In this document: one piece after another, positions 17,797 to 26,632 of the stretch
Numbering within the stretch: position 1 is the first letter of the stretch
How the letters are laid out: each line of letters begins with the position of its first letter
NCBI RefSeq assembly: GCF_001905145.1
Contig: NZ_LWLB01000001.1
Span: 310,001-374,000 of the forward strand
Origin: Nocardiopsis sp. TSRI0078
GTDB lineage: Bacteria; Actinomycetota; Actinomycetes; Streptosporangiales; Streptosporangiaceae
Length of the DNA: 64,000 nucleotides
Reading direction: 5' to 3'
Program-made: the position numbers and the translations under genes
The notes under the pieces: model-generated
Database searches by the model: none
Seen by the model: only the letters and a program-made list of their open reading frames with translations
Told to the model about the DNA's origin: nothing

Positions 17797-19359
17797 CTAC
17801 ACGCAGGCCATTCCGTCCTCGGGCACCGCGAGGTCGATCAGGTAGGCGTCCACGATCTCGTCGATGCACTGGTCGCCCCTCCGGTAGCCGGTGTGGCCGT
17901 CGCCGTCCCGCGTCAGCAGGAAACCCGACTCCAGCTGCTCGGCGAGCGCCTCGGACCACGCGTACGGGGTGGCCGAGTCCCGTGTGGTGCCCAGCACCAT
18001 GATGGGGTCGGCCCCCGCTCCGTCGAGCTCGGTGGAGGGGGCCACCGCCTCCTTCGGCCAGTACGCGCACGGCAGCGCTCCCCACGCCAGCGTGGGGCCG
18101 AAGATCGGTGCCTCCTCGGCGGCCTCGGCCGCGGCGTCGGCGTAGGCCTGCACGTCGCGCGGACTGGGCGAGTCGGAGCAGTTCACCGCGATGAGCGCCG
18201 CCGTGGAGTTCTCGTAGGCGGCCGTGTCCTCACGCTTGTACAGGAGGTCGGCGAGCTGCATCAGCTCGGTGCCGTCGCCGTCCTCCATCGCGGCGGTGAG
18301 GCCCTCGCGCACGCGCGGCCACAGGGTCTCGGAGTACAGGGCCGCGAGTACGCCCAGCTCCGCGCGGGCCCGGTTGAGCTCGCGGTCGTCCCCGCTGTTG
18401 GGCAGGGGCTCCTCGGCCGTGTCCGCCAGGAATCCGGCCAGCGCCTCGACGCCGTCGTCCACGCTGTCGCCGGAACCGCCGAGGGGGCAGTCCGTGCGGC
18501 CGAGGCAGTCCTCCACGAAGGACCTCAGGGCGGTCCTGAACCCGGCCGCTTGCTGCACACCCAGTTCGAGCTGGTCCTGGCTGGGGTCCATGGCACCGTC
18601 GAGCACCAGCGCGCGCACCCGGTCGGGGAACTGCTCGGCGTACTGGGCGCCGATGTGGGTGCCGTAGGAGGCGCCCAGGTAGGTGAGCTGCTCGTCGCCG
18701 AGCAGGCCGCGCAGGATGTCCATGTCGCGGGCGACGTTGGCGGTGCCCATGTGCAGCATGAGCTCGGGGGCGTTGGCCTTGCAGGCCTCGACGAAGCCGC
18801 GGCTGTCCTCCTGCAACTCCCGCAGCTCCGCGTCGGTCACCTCGGCCATGTCGCCGTCACCCTCGACGGCGTCCACCCCGCCGAGGAACTCGTCGATTCC
18901 CTCCGCGTCCAGGCAGGTCAGCGGTGAGCTGCGCCCGACCCCGCGCGGGTCGAACCCGACCACGTCGAACCTGTCGCGCACCGCGTTGCTGACGGCGTAG
19001 GGGGCGTGGTCGGCGAGGTCGTACCCGGATCCGCCGGGACCGCCGGGGTTGACCACCAGGGAGCCGAGGGCGTCGGCGCTCTTGGCGGGGAACCGCTTGA
19101 CCGCGATCTCGATCCGCTCACCCCCGGGGGCCCCGTAGTCCAGGGGCACCTCGTAGGTCGCGCACTCGGTGCCGGGCATGCTGCCGCTGTCGCACTCGCC
19201 CCAGTCGAGCTCCTGGCCGGTGAAGCCGGCCAGCGCGTCCGCGGTCTCGGGGGCCTCCTCCTCTGCCGAAGACCCCTCCGGGTCCGCCGTGCACGCCGTC
19301 GCCAGCAGCACGGCCCCGGCGAGCACGGCCGCCCACGATCCCCGAACCCTCGTTCCCAC
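17797..19359 (-). CDS. secreted alpha/beta-hydrolase lipoprotein, TAP-like (tripeptidyl aminopeptidase family)
   Basis: 520 residues. Lipoprotein signal peptide: charged N-terminus (VGTRVRG), hydrophobic AAVLAGAVLLA, lipobox TAC with the cysteine at about residue 25. The alpha/beta-hydrolase fold shows VVNPGGPGGSG (oxyanion), RFDVVGFDPRGVGRS, the nucleophile elbow GASYG, and a C-terminal TAP domain with TTRDSATP (Asp) and GDGHTGY (His). Proteins of this group trim peptides outside the cell, as in Streptomyces SlpD/SlpE. The GTG at 19359 is chosen because AGGAGG lies just upstream and because it gives a proper signal peptide. The gene precedes the PKS gene on the same strand but belongs with holB-tmk-topA, as in Streptomyces. 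Confidence 0.88.
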   Translation of the reverse strand: MGTRVRGSWAAVLAGAVLLATACTADPEGSSAEEEAPETADALAGFTGQELDWGECDSGSMPGTECATYEVPLDYGAPGGERIEIAVKRFPAKSADALGSLVVNPGGPGGSGYDLADHAPYAVSNAVRDRFDVVGFDPRGVGRSSPLTCLDAEGIDEFLGGVDAVEGDGDMAEVTDAELRELQEDSRGFVEACKANAPELMLHMGTANVARDMDILRGLLGDEQLTYLGASYGTHIGAQYAEQFPDRVRALVLDGAMDPSQDQLELGVQQAAGFRTALRSFVEDCLGRTDCPLGGSGDSVDDGVEALAGFLADTAEEPLPNSGDDRELNRARAELGVLAALYSETLWPRVREGLTAAMEDGDGTELMQLADLLYKREDTAAYENSTAALIAVNCSDSPSPRDVQAYADAAAEAAEEAPIFGPTLAWGALPCAYWPKEAVAPSTELDGAGADPIMVLGTTRDSATPYAWSEALAEQLESGFLLTRDGDGHTGYRRGDQCIDEIVDAYLIDLAVPEDGMACV

Positions 19360-19446
19360 CGGCGTCCGCCCTCCTGTTAGGCCGACCCTGGTCGGCGCAT
19401 ACGTCAACGCCGCACCATTGTCCACCACCGGCGCCGTCCCCGCCGC

Positions 19447-20619
19447 CTATCCGGCCAGGAGGGCGGAGGTCATGGCCTCCATGGCGATCTGGGGGTGCAC
19501 GTTCGCGGCGATGCGCTCGCGGCACTCCATGATGGCGTCGATCCGGCGCAGCGTGGACTCGGGGGTCCCGGCGCGCGCGACGCGCTCCAGGTCGCCCGAG
19601 CGCTCGGCCGTGGACAGTTCCACCCGCGCCCCGAGCTGCAGGGTGAGCACGTCCCGGTAGAAGGCGGCCAGATCGAGCAGGGCGCGGTCGTAGGAGTCGC
19701 GCTTGGTCCGGGTCGCCCTGCGCTTTTGCCGCTCCTCCAGCTCCTTCATCGCGCCCGCGGAGCCGCGCACCGCCTTGGCCACGCCCTTGCCCGTGGAGCC
19801 CTCGCCGAACGCGGCTCTGAGCTGCGCCCTCTCCTTCTCGTCGAGTGCCGTGGTGAGGGCCTTGGACTCCTCCTCGGCGATCTCGTAGAGCCGCGCGGCG
19901 AAGGTGACGCACGCGCCGAGCCCGTCGAGCCGGGCCGGGATGGACAGCACCTCCTCCCGGCGCCTGCGCGCTTCGGGGTCGGTGGCCAGCTGACGGGCCC
20001 GGTCGATCCGCCCGGCGGCGGCGACCGCGGCCGCGCGGGCGGTGTCGGCGTCGATCCCGTCGCGCCGGACGAGGGCCTCCGCCAGCTCCCGGGTGCCGGG
20101 AGTGGTCAGGGTGACCAGGCGGCAGCGGGAGCGGATGGTGACGAGCATGTCCTCGGGGGCGGGGGTGCACAGCAGCCACACCGTGCGCGGGGAGGGTTCC
20201 TCCACCGCCTTGAGCAGGGCGTTGGAGGCGGCCTCGGTGGCGCGGTCGGCGTCCTCGAACAGGACGATCCGGAACCGCCCGCCGGAGGGCTTGGAGCCCG
20301 CGCGGAGTACGAGGTCGCGGGTGGCGGCCACACCGAAGCTCAGACCGCTGGGCCGCACGTACAGCATGTCGGGGTGGGTTCCCGCGAGGGTCTGGTGACA
20401 GGAGTCGCAGTGCCCGCAGCCGCCGTCGGCGCACTGGAGGGCCGCGGCGAAGGCCCGCGCGGCCTCCGCGCGCCCGGAGCCGGGCGGCCCGGTGAACAGC
20501 CAGGCGTGCGTCATCCCGGCGCCCCGGCCGCCGGAGACGAGGTCGGCCGCACCGGCCACGGCCCGCCGGAGCTGGCCCACCGCGCCCTGCTGGCCGACGA
20601 GGTCGTCGAAGACCGTCAC
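19447..20619 (-). CDS. holB: DNA polymerase III delta-prime subunit
   Basis: 390 residues. The clamp-loader AAA+ fold is seen as VFDDLVGQQGAVGQLRRAV at the N-terminus, a modified Walker A (FTGPPGSGRAEAARAF, Lys replaced by Arg as usual in delta-prime), the zinc module CADGGCGHCDSC, Walker B-like IVLFEDADR and the SRC sensor (TIRSRCRLV). It loads the beta clamp during replication. Start GTG 20619 has a purine-rich GGGGGGAAGA just upstream. It follows the tmk fusion gene with a 155-base gap; this neighbourhood (topA, tmk, holB, TAP peptidase) is conserved in Streptomyces. Confidence 0.93.
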   Translation of the reverse strand: MTVFDDLVGQQGAVGQLRRAVAGAADLVSGGRGAGMTHAWLFTGPPGSGRAEAARAFAAALQCADGGCGHCDSCHQTLAGTHPDMLYVRPSGLSFGVAATRDLVLRAGSKPSGGRFRIVLFEDADRATEAASNALLKAVEEPSPRTVWLLCTPAPEDMLVTIRSRCRLVTLTTPGTRELAEALVRRDGIDADTARAAAVAAAGRIDRARQLATDPEARRRREEVLSIPARLDGLGACVTFAARLYEIAEEESKALTTALDEKERAQLRAAFGEGSTGKGVAKAVRGSAGAMKELEERQKRRATRTKRDSYDRALLDLAAFYRDVLTLQLGARVELSTAERSGDLERVARAGTPESTLRRIDAIMECRERIAANVHPQIAMEAMTSALLAG

Positions 20620-20774
20620 TCTTCCCCCCGGGACGAACCACCGCTGATGTTGAACCTCCAGGATAGGAGCCGGCACCGACGCGCGGGCCCTCGTCCACAG
20701 GCCCGTCCCCGCCCCGGGACACCGAGGGACTCCCTCCCCTGATGGGAGGGAACCCCTCTCGTGTTCGGCGCCGC

Positions 20775-22883
20775 TCAGTCGTTCCTGATCACCGGGATCA
20801 TGCCGGTGACCTCCTCCGCGCTGCTCGGGACCGGGTCCGGCAGCAGGGAGCGCACCCGGCGCTGGATCTCGCGGGTGGTCCTCTCCTTCGGTTCGCGCGC
20901 GTCGAGCACCAGGTAGCGCTCGGGGTCGGCCTTGGCCAGCTCCAGGAAGCCCTTGCGGACCCGGGCGTGGAACTCCGCCGACTCGCCCTCGATGCGGTCG
21001 GCGGGGCCGCCCAGGCGGGACAGGCCGTCCTCGGGGCGCACGTCCAGCAGCACCGTCAGGTCCGGTACCAGGCCCTGCGTGGCCCAGGCGCTGATGTCGC
21101 GGACCTCGTCCACCGACAGGTCCCGGCCGGCGCCCTGGTAGGCGAGCAGCGAGTCCACGTAGCGGTCGCTGATGACGACCGCGCCGCGCCGCAGCGCCGG
21201 CAGGATCTCCTGCTCGACGTGGTCGGCCTTGTCGGCCGCGTACAGCAGCACCTCGGCGCGCGGGGTGATGTGCGAGTTCTCCCGGTCCAGGAGCAGGCCG
21301 CGCAGGCGCATACCGAGCTTGGTCGCGCCCGGCTGGCGGGTGCCGACCACGTCGAAGCCCTGGTCGCGCAGCCACACCGTCAGCTCGCGCACCTGGGTGG
21401 ACTTGCCCGCGCCCTCGCCACCCTCGATGACGATGAACGCGCCGCCGGGCCCGGCCTCCTCCTCTTCCTCCTCCTTGAGCGCGACGCCGCGCAGCGCCGC
21501 GAACAGCTCGGGAAGCAGGCCGGGTCCGGCCTCGGAGTCGTCCTTGCGGTTCATCTGGCGGTAGCAGACCAGGGCCACCCCGATGGCGAGCAGACCCGAG
21601 GCCATCAGCACGACACCGCTGCCGCGCAGGTCGTAGGTGAGCGGGCCGAGCGGGACGGAGTAGCTGCCGATGAACCCTGCGGCCAGGGGGGCGATCGCGG
21701 TCGCGCCCACCAGGGCGATGCGGGCGGCACCGTGCAGGAAGGCGAAGGTGCGGCCCCGGTACTCGTCCTCGACCTCGTGGCCGAGCATGGTCAGGCCGAT
21801 CACCCAGGCGATGCCGGCGCCCACGCCGAGCAGGGCGGTGAGGACGGCGGTGAGCACCATGTCGGCGACGGCTCCCGCGAACAGCAGGGCCAGGCCGGCG
21901 AGGGCGAGGCTCAGGCCGAACAGGCGCCTGCGGCTGAACTGCTTGAGCACCCGGGGCCCGGCGAGCATGCCCAGGGCCATGCCCGCGAAGACCGCGGCGA
22001 AGACCACGCCGAAGCCGGCGTTGCCCGCGCCCAGTCCCTCGACGTGGAGGCGGCCCACACCGATGACGGCGCCCCCGGCGGCGAAGGCGCCGAGCATGCC
22101 CAGGATCAGGCCGCGCACGAGCGGTGTGCCGCCCGCGTAGCGCCAGCCGGTCCACACCGAGCGCAGGATGCCGCTGTCGCGGGTGTCGCTGACGCTGTCC
22201 TTGGACGGCTTGTGCTTGGGGACCGGCAGCCCGGCGACGACGACCGCCGCGACGAGGAAGGTCAGACCGTTGAGGTAGAGGGCGACGTCCGCCTCGGGGC
22301 TGGCCATCGAGGGCAGCACCGCGCCGAGCACGTTGCTGGCGGAGGCGAGCGCGGCGAACAGCAGCGCCGCGACGGGGGCGGTGCCGTAGGTGGTGAGCAG
22401 GCTCAGCTGGTTGGCCTGCTCCAGCAGCTTGCGGGGCACCAGGTTGGGGACCGTGGCGTCCTTGGCCGGCGCCCAGAACAGGGCGACGATCTCGGCCAGG
22501 AGGTTGGCGATGAGCAGCCACTCCAGCGCGAACCCGGGAAGGAGGAGGCCCGCGAGGGGGATGGAGACGTACAGGAGGGCGCGCAGGACGTCCCCGGCCA
22601 CCATCGTCCACTTGCGGTCGAGGCGATCGGCGACCACCCCGGCCAGCGGGCTCAGCAGGATCGACGGGGCGAGCTTGATCACCACGACGCCGCTGACGGC
22701 CAGGTACTGGACGAGCTGGGAACTCTCGGCGGTGAAGATCGCCGCCAGGGACATCAGGGCCAGCAGGCTCAGCCAGTCACCAAGGCTGGAGAGGGTAAGC
22801 GAGATCCACAGCCTTCGGAAGGGTGTGATCGCGAGGACGTTCCGCGCCTCGGACGGCGCTCCCAGTGGTGCAGATCTGCTCAT
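20775..22883 (-). CDS. tmk: MFS membrane domain fused to thymidylate kinase
   Basis: 702 residues. Residues about 1-445 form a major-facilitator-like membrane domain with roughly ten to twelve hydrophobic helices (FRRLWISLTLSSLGDWLSLL at the start; SRRRLFGLSLALAGLALLFA). An acidic linker KEEEEEEAGPG (about 475-485) leads into thymidylate kinase: P-loop IEGGEGAGKST, DRENSHITPRAEVLLYAADK, SDRYVDSLLAYQGAGR, VLLDVRPEDGLSRLG. The kinase makes dTDP from dTMP. This fusion is a known actinobacterial arrangement, also found in Streptomyces. The ATG at 22883 is chosen; a TTG nine bases upstream is in frame. What the membrane half transports, if anything, is unknown. Confidence 0.93.
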   Translation of the reverse strand: MSRSAPLGAPSEARNVLAITPFRRLWISLTLSSLGDWLSLLALMSLAAIFTAESSQLVQYLAVSGVVVIKLAPSILLSPLAGVVADRLDRKWTMVAGDVLRALLYVSIPLAGLLLPGFALEWLLIANLLAEIVALFWAPAKDATVPNLVPRKLLEQANQLSLLTTYGTAPVAALLFAALASASNVLGAVLPSMASPEADVALYLNGLTFLVAAVVVAGLPVPKHKPSKDSVSDTRDSGILRSVWTGWRYAGGTPLVRGLILGMLGAFAAGGAVIGVGRLHVEGLGAGNAGFGVVFAAVFAGMALGMLAGPRVLKQFSRRRLFGLSLALAGLALLFAGAVADMVLTAVLTALLGVGAGIAWVIGLTMLGHEVEDEYRGRTFAFLHGAARIALVGATAIAPLAAGFIGSYSVPLGPLTYDLRGSGVVLMASGLLAIGVALVCYRQMNRKDDSEAGPGLLPELFAALRGVALKEEEEEEAGPGGAFIVIEGGEGAGKSTQVRELTVWLRDQGFDVVGTRQPGATKLGMRLRGLLLDRENSHITPRAEVLLYAADKADHVEQEILPALRRGAVVISDRYVDSLLAYQGAGRDLSVDEVRDISAWATQGLVPDLTVLLDVRPEDGLSRLGGPADRIEGESAEFHARVRKGFLELAKADPERYLVLDAREPKERTTREIQRRVRSLLPDPVPSSAEEVTGMIPVIRND

Positions 22884-23067
22884 AGCGCTCAAGATTATTC
22901 GGTGAGGGGAAGGGGAACGACGGACCGCGGGTCCGCCTCAGATTCGGTGGGTACCTCTGGGGCCACACACGTTTCCGCATCCCCATCAGTTCCACCAAGC
23001 GTAGTACGGAAGATGCCTTCCGAACAGGGTGGGAGCACGCCCACGCAGGGTGAGGAGGGAAGGCGGC

Positions 23068-23109
23068 GCTCACCCGGGTACGCCCCGTCGGGGCCGTACC
23101 CGGGTGAGC
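23068..23109 (-). terminator. terminator of topA
   Basis: 15-base perfect stem (GCTCACCCGGGTACG and complement) with an inner GC loop, 54 bases after the topA stop and before the tmk fusion gene. Confidence 0.8.
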
Positions 23110-23162
23110 CTACGCGTGAAGGGGGCGGGCGGCGAACCCGCGGACCCGGCCGCCGTGCCCGG

Positions 23163-25985
23163 CTACTCCTGGCCGGAGGACTTGGGCGTACCGGTCTTCT
23201 TGGCCGGGGCCTTCTTGGCGGCCGTCTTCGTGGTGGTCGCCTTCTTCGCCGCGGGCTTCTTCGCGGTGGTCTTCTTCGCCGCCGGCTTCTTCGCCGCGGG
23301 CTTCTTCTTGGCGGGGGCCTTGGCCCGCCGCTCGGCCAGCAGCTCGGCGGCCCGCTCGTCGGTGATCGACTCGACCTCGTCGCCCTTGCGCAGGGAGGCG
23401 TTGACCTCCCCGTCGGTGACGTAGGGGCCGAACCGGCCGTCCTTGACCACCATCTTGGCGCCCGACGCCGGGTCCTCGCCCAGCTCGCGCAGCGGCGGGG
23501 CGGCGGCACGGCGACCGCGCTGCTTGGGCTGGGCGAACAGCTCCTTGGCCTGCTCCAGGGTGACCGTGAAGATCTGTTCCTCGGTCTCCAGGGAGCGGCT
23601 GTCGGTGCCCTTCTTCAGGTAGGGCCCGAACCGGCCGTTCTGCGCGGTGACGTCCTCGCCGTCGATCTGGCCGACCACGCGGGGCAGCGACAGCAGGCGC
23701 AGCGCGTCGTCCAGGGTGACGGTGTCCAGGCTCATCGACTTGAGCAGCGAGCTGGTGCGCGGCTTGGGCTTGGCCTTCTTGGCCTTGGACCTGGCCCCGC
23801 CCTCGGCGGCCTCCTCCGGCTCCTCGATCACCTCGGTGACGTAGGGGCCGAAACGCCCGGTCTTGGCCACGATCATGCGCCCGGTCCCGGGGTCGGTGCC
23901 CAGCTCGCGGTCACCGCTGGGCTGGGCGAACAGCTCCTCGGCCTTCTCCTTGGTCAGCTCGTCCGGGGCCAGGTCCTCGGGCACGTTCACCCGCACGCCG
24001 TCCCGGTCGAGGTAGGGGCCGTAGCGCCCCACCCTCAGCACGATGTCGGTGCCGGGCAGCGGCAGGGAGCTGATCTCCTTGGGGTCGATGTCGGAGAGCT
24101 GGTCGCTCACCAGCTCCTTCAGGCCGGTCTCCTGGTGCCCCTCGGTGTCCTCGCCGCCGAAGTAGAAGCGGCGCAGCCACGGCAGGCTCTCGGCCTCGCC
24201 CCGGGCGATGGCGTCGAGCACGCCCTCCAGGCGCGCGGTGAACGCGTAGTCCACCAGGTTGCCGAAGTGCCGCTCCAGCAGCTGTACCACGGCGAAGGCC
24301 AGGAAGGACGGCACGAGCGCCGTGCCCTTCTTGAACACGTAGCCGCGGTCCAGGATGGTGCCGATGATCGAGGCGTAGGTGGAGGGGCGGCCGATCTCCC
24401 GCTCCTCCAGCTCCTTGACCAGGCTGGCCTCGGTGTAGCGCGCGGGCGGACGGGTGCTGTGCCCCTCGGCCTCCAGGCTCTGCGCCTTGAGAGGGTCGCC
24501 CTCGGACATCGCGGGCAGGCGGCGCTCGCGGTCGTCCAGGTCGGCGGCCGGGTCGTCGGAGCCCTCCACGTAGGCCTTGAGGAAGCCGTGGAAGGTGATG
24601 ATCTTGCCGGTCGCGCTGAACTCCGCGACCTCGCCGTCGGTGGAGGTACCCTCGATCCGCACCGTGACGGACTCGCCGACCGCGTCCTTCATCTGGGAGG
24701 CGACGGTGCGCTTCCAGACCAGCTCGTAGAGCCGGAGCTCCGGCCCGGACAGGCCGGTGGCGGAGGGGGTGCGGAAGGTGTCGCCGGACGGGCGGATCGC
24801 CTCGTGCGCCTCCTGCGCGTTCTTGACCTTCTTGGCGTACACCCGCGGCTTGTCGGGCAGGTAGTCGCCGCCGTACAGGCTGCGCACCTGGGAGCGGGCG
24901 GCGTTGACCGCGCTGTCCGACAGCGTGGTGCTGTCGGTACGCATGTAGGTGATGTAGCCGTTCTCGTACAGCCGCTGGGCGACCTGCATGGTCTGCTTCG
25001 CGGACAGGCCGAGCTTGCGGGAGGCCTCCTGCTGGAGGGTGGTGGTGCGGAACGGCGCGTAGGGCGAGCGGCGGTAGGGCTTGCGCTCCACCGAGCGGAC
25101 CGAGAACCCCGCACCGGTCAGGCGCTCGGCCAGACCGCGGGCCGCGGCCTCGTCCAGCTGGCGGACGTCGCGGTCCGAGCGCAGCGTGCCCTGCGTGGTG
25201 AAGTCCCGGCCGACGGCGACGCGGGCGCCGTCCACCGAGACCAGGGTGGCGGGGAAGGCCACGGACCCCTCGGGCGCGCCGGCCTCGGTGGCGTCGAAGA
25301 ACGCCTTGAGGTCCCAGTACTCGGCGGAGGTGAACGCCATGCGCTCGCGCTCGCGCTCGACCACCAGGCGGGTGGCCACGGACTGCACGCGGCCCGCCGA
25401 GAGCTTCGGCATGACCTTCTTCCACAGCACGGGGGAGACCTCGTAGCCGTAGAGGCGGTCCAGGATGCGCCGGGTCTCCTGGGCACTGACCAGGCGGGTG
25501 TTGAGGTCGCGCGTGTTGTGGGCCGCGCGCTGGATGGCGTCCTTGGTGATCTCGTTGAACACCATGCGGCGGACGGGGATCCTGGGCTTGAGCTCCTCCA
25601 GCAGGTGCCAGGCGATCGCCTCGCCCTCGCGGTCCTCATCCGTGGCGAGGAGGAGTTCGTCGGCGTCCGCCACGAGGTCCTTGAGCTTCTTGACGTGCGC
25701 CTTCTTGTCGGTGTTGACGACGTAGAGCGGCTCGAAGTCGCCGTCGACGTCCACACCGAGCCGCGCCCAGGCCTGTCCCTTGTACTTGGCGGGGATCTCG
25801 GCGGCCTTGTTGGGCATGTCACGGATGTGGCCGATGCTGGACTCCACGACGTAGCCGCGCCCCAGATAACCGGCGATGGTCTTCGCCTTGGCTGGCGACT
25901 CGACGATGACGAGGGTGGTACCCGCCCCCTGCCGTCCGCTGTCCTTCGAGCCGTTCTTGCCGGCGCTGCCCTTCGTGGGTGGCAC
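23163..25985 (-). CDS. topA: DNA topoisomerase I
   Basis: 940 residues. TOPRIM domain at the N-terminus (TLVIVESPAKAKTIAGYLG near residue 24; ATDEDREGEAIAWHL with the acidic metal site), the type IA core with the catalytic tyrosine motif YMRTDSTTLS, and PKLSAGRVQSVATRLVVERE. The C-terminal part carries at least four repeats built on GRFGPY or RYGPY (four-cysteine zinc fingers are absent, as usual in actinobacteria), then a Lys/Ala-rich tail of about 60 residues (AAKKPAAKKTTAKKPAAKK type) that binds DNA. It relaxes negative supercoils. The GTG start at 25985 has a GGGGAAGAG site upstream. Confidence 0.97.
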   Translation of the reverse strand: MPPTKGSAGKNGSKDSGRQGAGTTLVIVESPAKAKTIAGYLGRGYVVESSIGHIRDMPNKAAEIPAKYKGQAWARLGVDVDGDFEPLYVVNTDKKAHVKKLKDLVADADELLLATDEDREGEAIAWHLLEELKPRIPVRRMVFNEITKDAIQRAAHNTRDLNTRLVSAQETRRILDRLYGYEVSPVLWKKVMPKLSAGRVQSVATRLVVERERERMAFTSAEYWDLKAFFDATEAGAPEGSVAFPATLVSVDGARVAVGRDFTTQGTLRSDRDVRQLDEAAARGLAERLTGAGFSVRSVERKPYRRSPYAPFRTTTLQQEASRKLGLSAKQTMQVAQRLYENGYITYMRTDSTTLSDSAVNAARSQVRSLYGGDYLPDKPRVYAKKVKNAQEAHEAIRPSGDTFRTPSATGLSGPELRLYELVWKRTVASQMKDAVGESVTVRIEGTSTDGEVAEFSATGKIITFHGFLKAYVEGSDDPAADLDDRERRLPAMSEGDPLKAQSLEAEGHSTRPPARYTEASLVKELEEREIGRPSTYASIIGTILDRGYVFKKGTALVPSFLAFAVVQLLERHFGNLVDYAFTARLEGVLDAIARGEAESLPWLRRFYFGGEDTEGHQETGLKELVSDQLSDIDPKEISSLPLPGTDIVLRVGRYGPYLDRDGVRVNVPEDLAPDELTKEKAEELFAQPSGDRELGTDPGTGRMIVAKTGRFGPYVTEVIEEPEEAAEGGARSKAKKAKPKPRTSSLLKSMSLDTVTLDDALRLLSLPRVVGQIDGEDVTAQNGRFGPYLKKGTDSRSLETEEQIFTVTLEQAKELFAQPKQRGRRAAAPPLRELGEDPASGAKMVVKDGRFGPYVTDGEVNASLRKGDEVESITDERAAELLAERRAKAPAKKKPAAKKPAAKKTTAKKPAAKKATTTKTAAKKAPAKKTGTPKSSGQE

Positions 25986-26335
25986 GCTCTTCCCCTACGT
26001 CTAGCCTTCGTGGTCTATCCGGCCGCGGTCCGTCGATGTCCCGTGGGAACCGACAGTAACCGAAACTCCAGGCACTCCCCCGTCGGTGGGTGGACGGCGT
26101 CCCCTCTCCCTCGGGCGGGGAACCCGTCGCCTTGGGTGGGCACCCGGCTCACACCCACCGGCATCCGCAGAATAAGCGCTTCCCGCACCGGTACCGGTCC
26201 GTAGCGTACGTGAGCCGTCCCGGCAACGCGCGCCGGTTCGCTGTCACCGGCTCTGACGAGCACCGACAACACCTCATGGAAGTGACTTCGATCACATTTG
26301 GCTACGGCCGGGTGTCACTTCCCCCAGAATGCGGC

Positions 26336-26365
26336 GAGTCCTCCCGGATATTCCCGGGAGGACTC
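26336..26365. terminator. hairpin downstream of the chaplin gene
   Basis: 12-base perfect arms (GAGTCCTCCCGG and complement) around a 6-base loop ATATTC. It lies 268 bases beyond the chaplin stop and about 350 bases before the topA start, so it would stop transcripts leaving the chaplin gene. Confidence 0.7.
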
Positions 26366-26408
26366 GGCTCACGTCCTGGGCCGGTGGCCCCTCACCTCCG
26401 CGCTCCCC

Positions 26409-26435
26409 GCAGTCCACCGCGTTCCTCACGGAACG
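26409..26435. repeat. 27-base repeat with internal hairpin, copy 1
   Basis: Identical to 26546-26572. Each copy ends in a 6-base stem, 4-base loop hairpin (CGTTCC TCAC GGAACG). Non-coding, downstream of the chaplin gene. Confidence 0.85.
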
Positions 26436-26545
26436 GGAAGTACGGAAGGCGAGCGGTCCGGTCCAGTCGACGCGCACGGCACTCGCAGTGCCGGTACGGG
26501 AACCCCCGCCCCGGGACACCGCCGCCCTGTGGTGTTCGGCACCTC

Positions 26546-26572
26546 GCAGTCCACCGCGTTCCTCACGGAACG
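26546..26572. repeat. 27-base repeat with internal hairpin, copy 2
   Basis: Exact second copy of 26409-26435, start-to-start distance 137 bases. The flanking bases differ, so the repeat is sharply bounded. It lies 61 bases from the stop of the chaplin gene at 26633. Confidence 0.85.
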
Positions 26573-26632
26573 AGGCGCCGCCACCTCCAGGGCCGCGCGG
26601 TCACCCGCGGGGCACGGTTCCCTGTTCGGTCG

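Larger units (their letters stand above)
25986..26632. other. 647-base gap between topA and chaplin gene
   Basis: No gene called. It holds the topA promoter region (near 25986-26150), a strong 12-base-stem hairpin (26336-26365) and two copies of a 27-base repeat with an internal hairpin (26409 and 26546). All lie downstream of the minus-strand chaplin gene. The open frames here have no ribosome site and poor codon bias. Confidence 0.6.

Noticed and set aside
20742-26204. Very long open frame on the plus strand across tmk, topA and their gap
   Set aside because: It is antisense to well-supported genes and reflects the high-GC codon bias; its translation is low-complexity and matches no family.
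26409-26572. Pair of 27-base repeats as a CRISPR remnant
   Set aside because: Only two copies separated by 110 bases, too far apart for a spacer, and no cas genes nearby.
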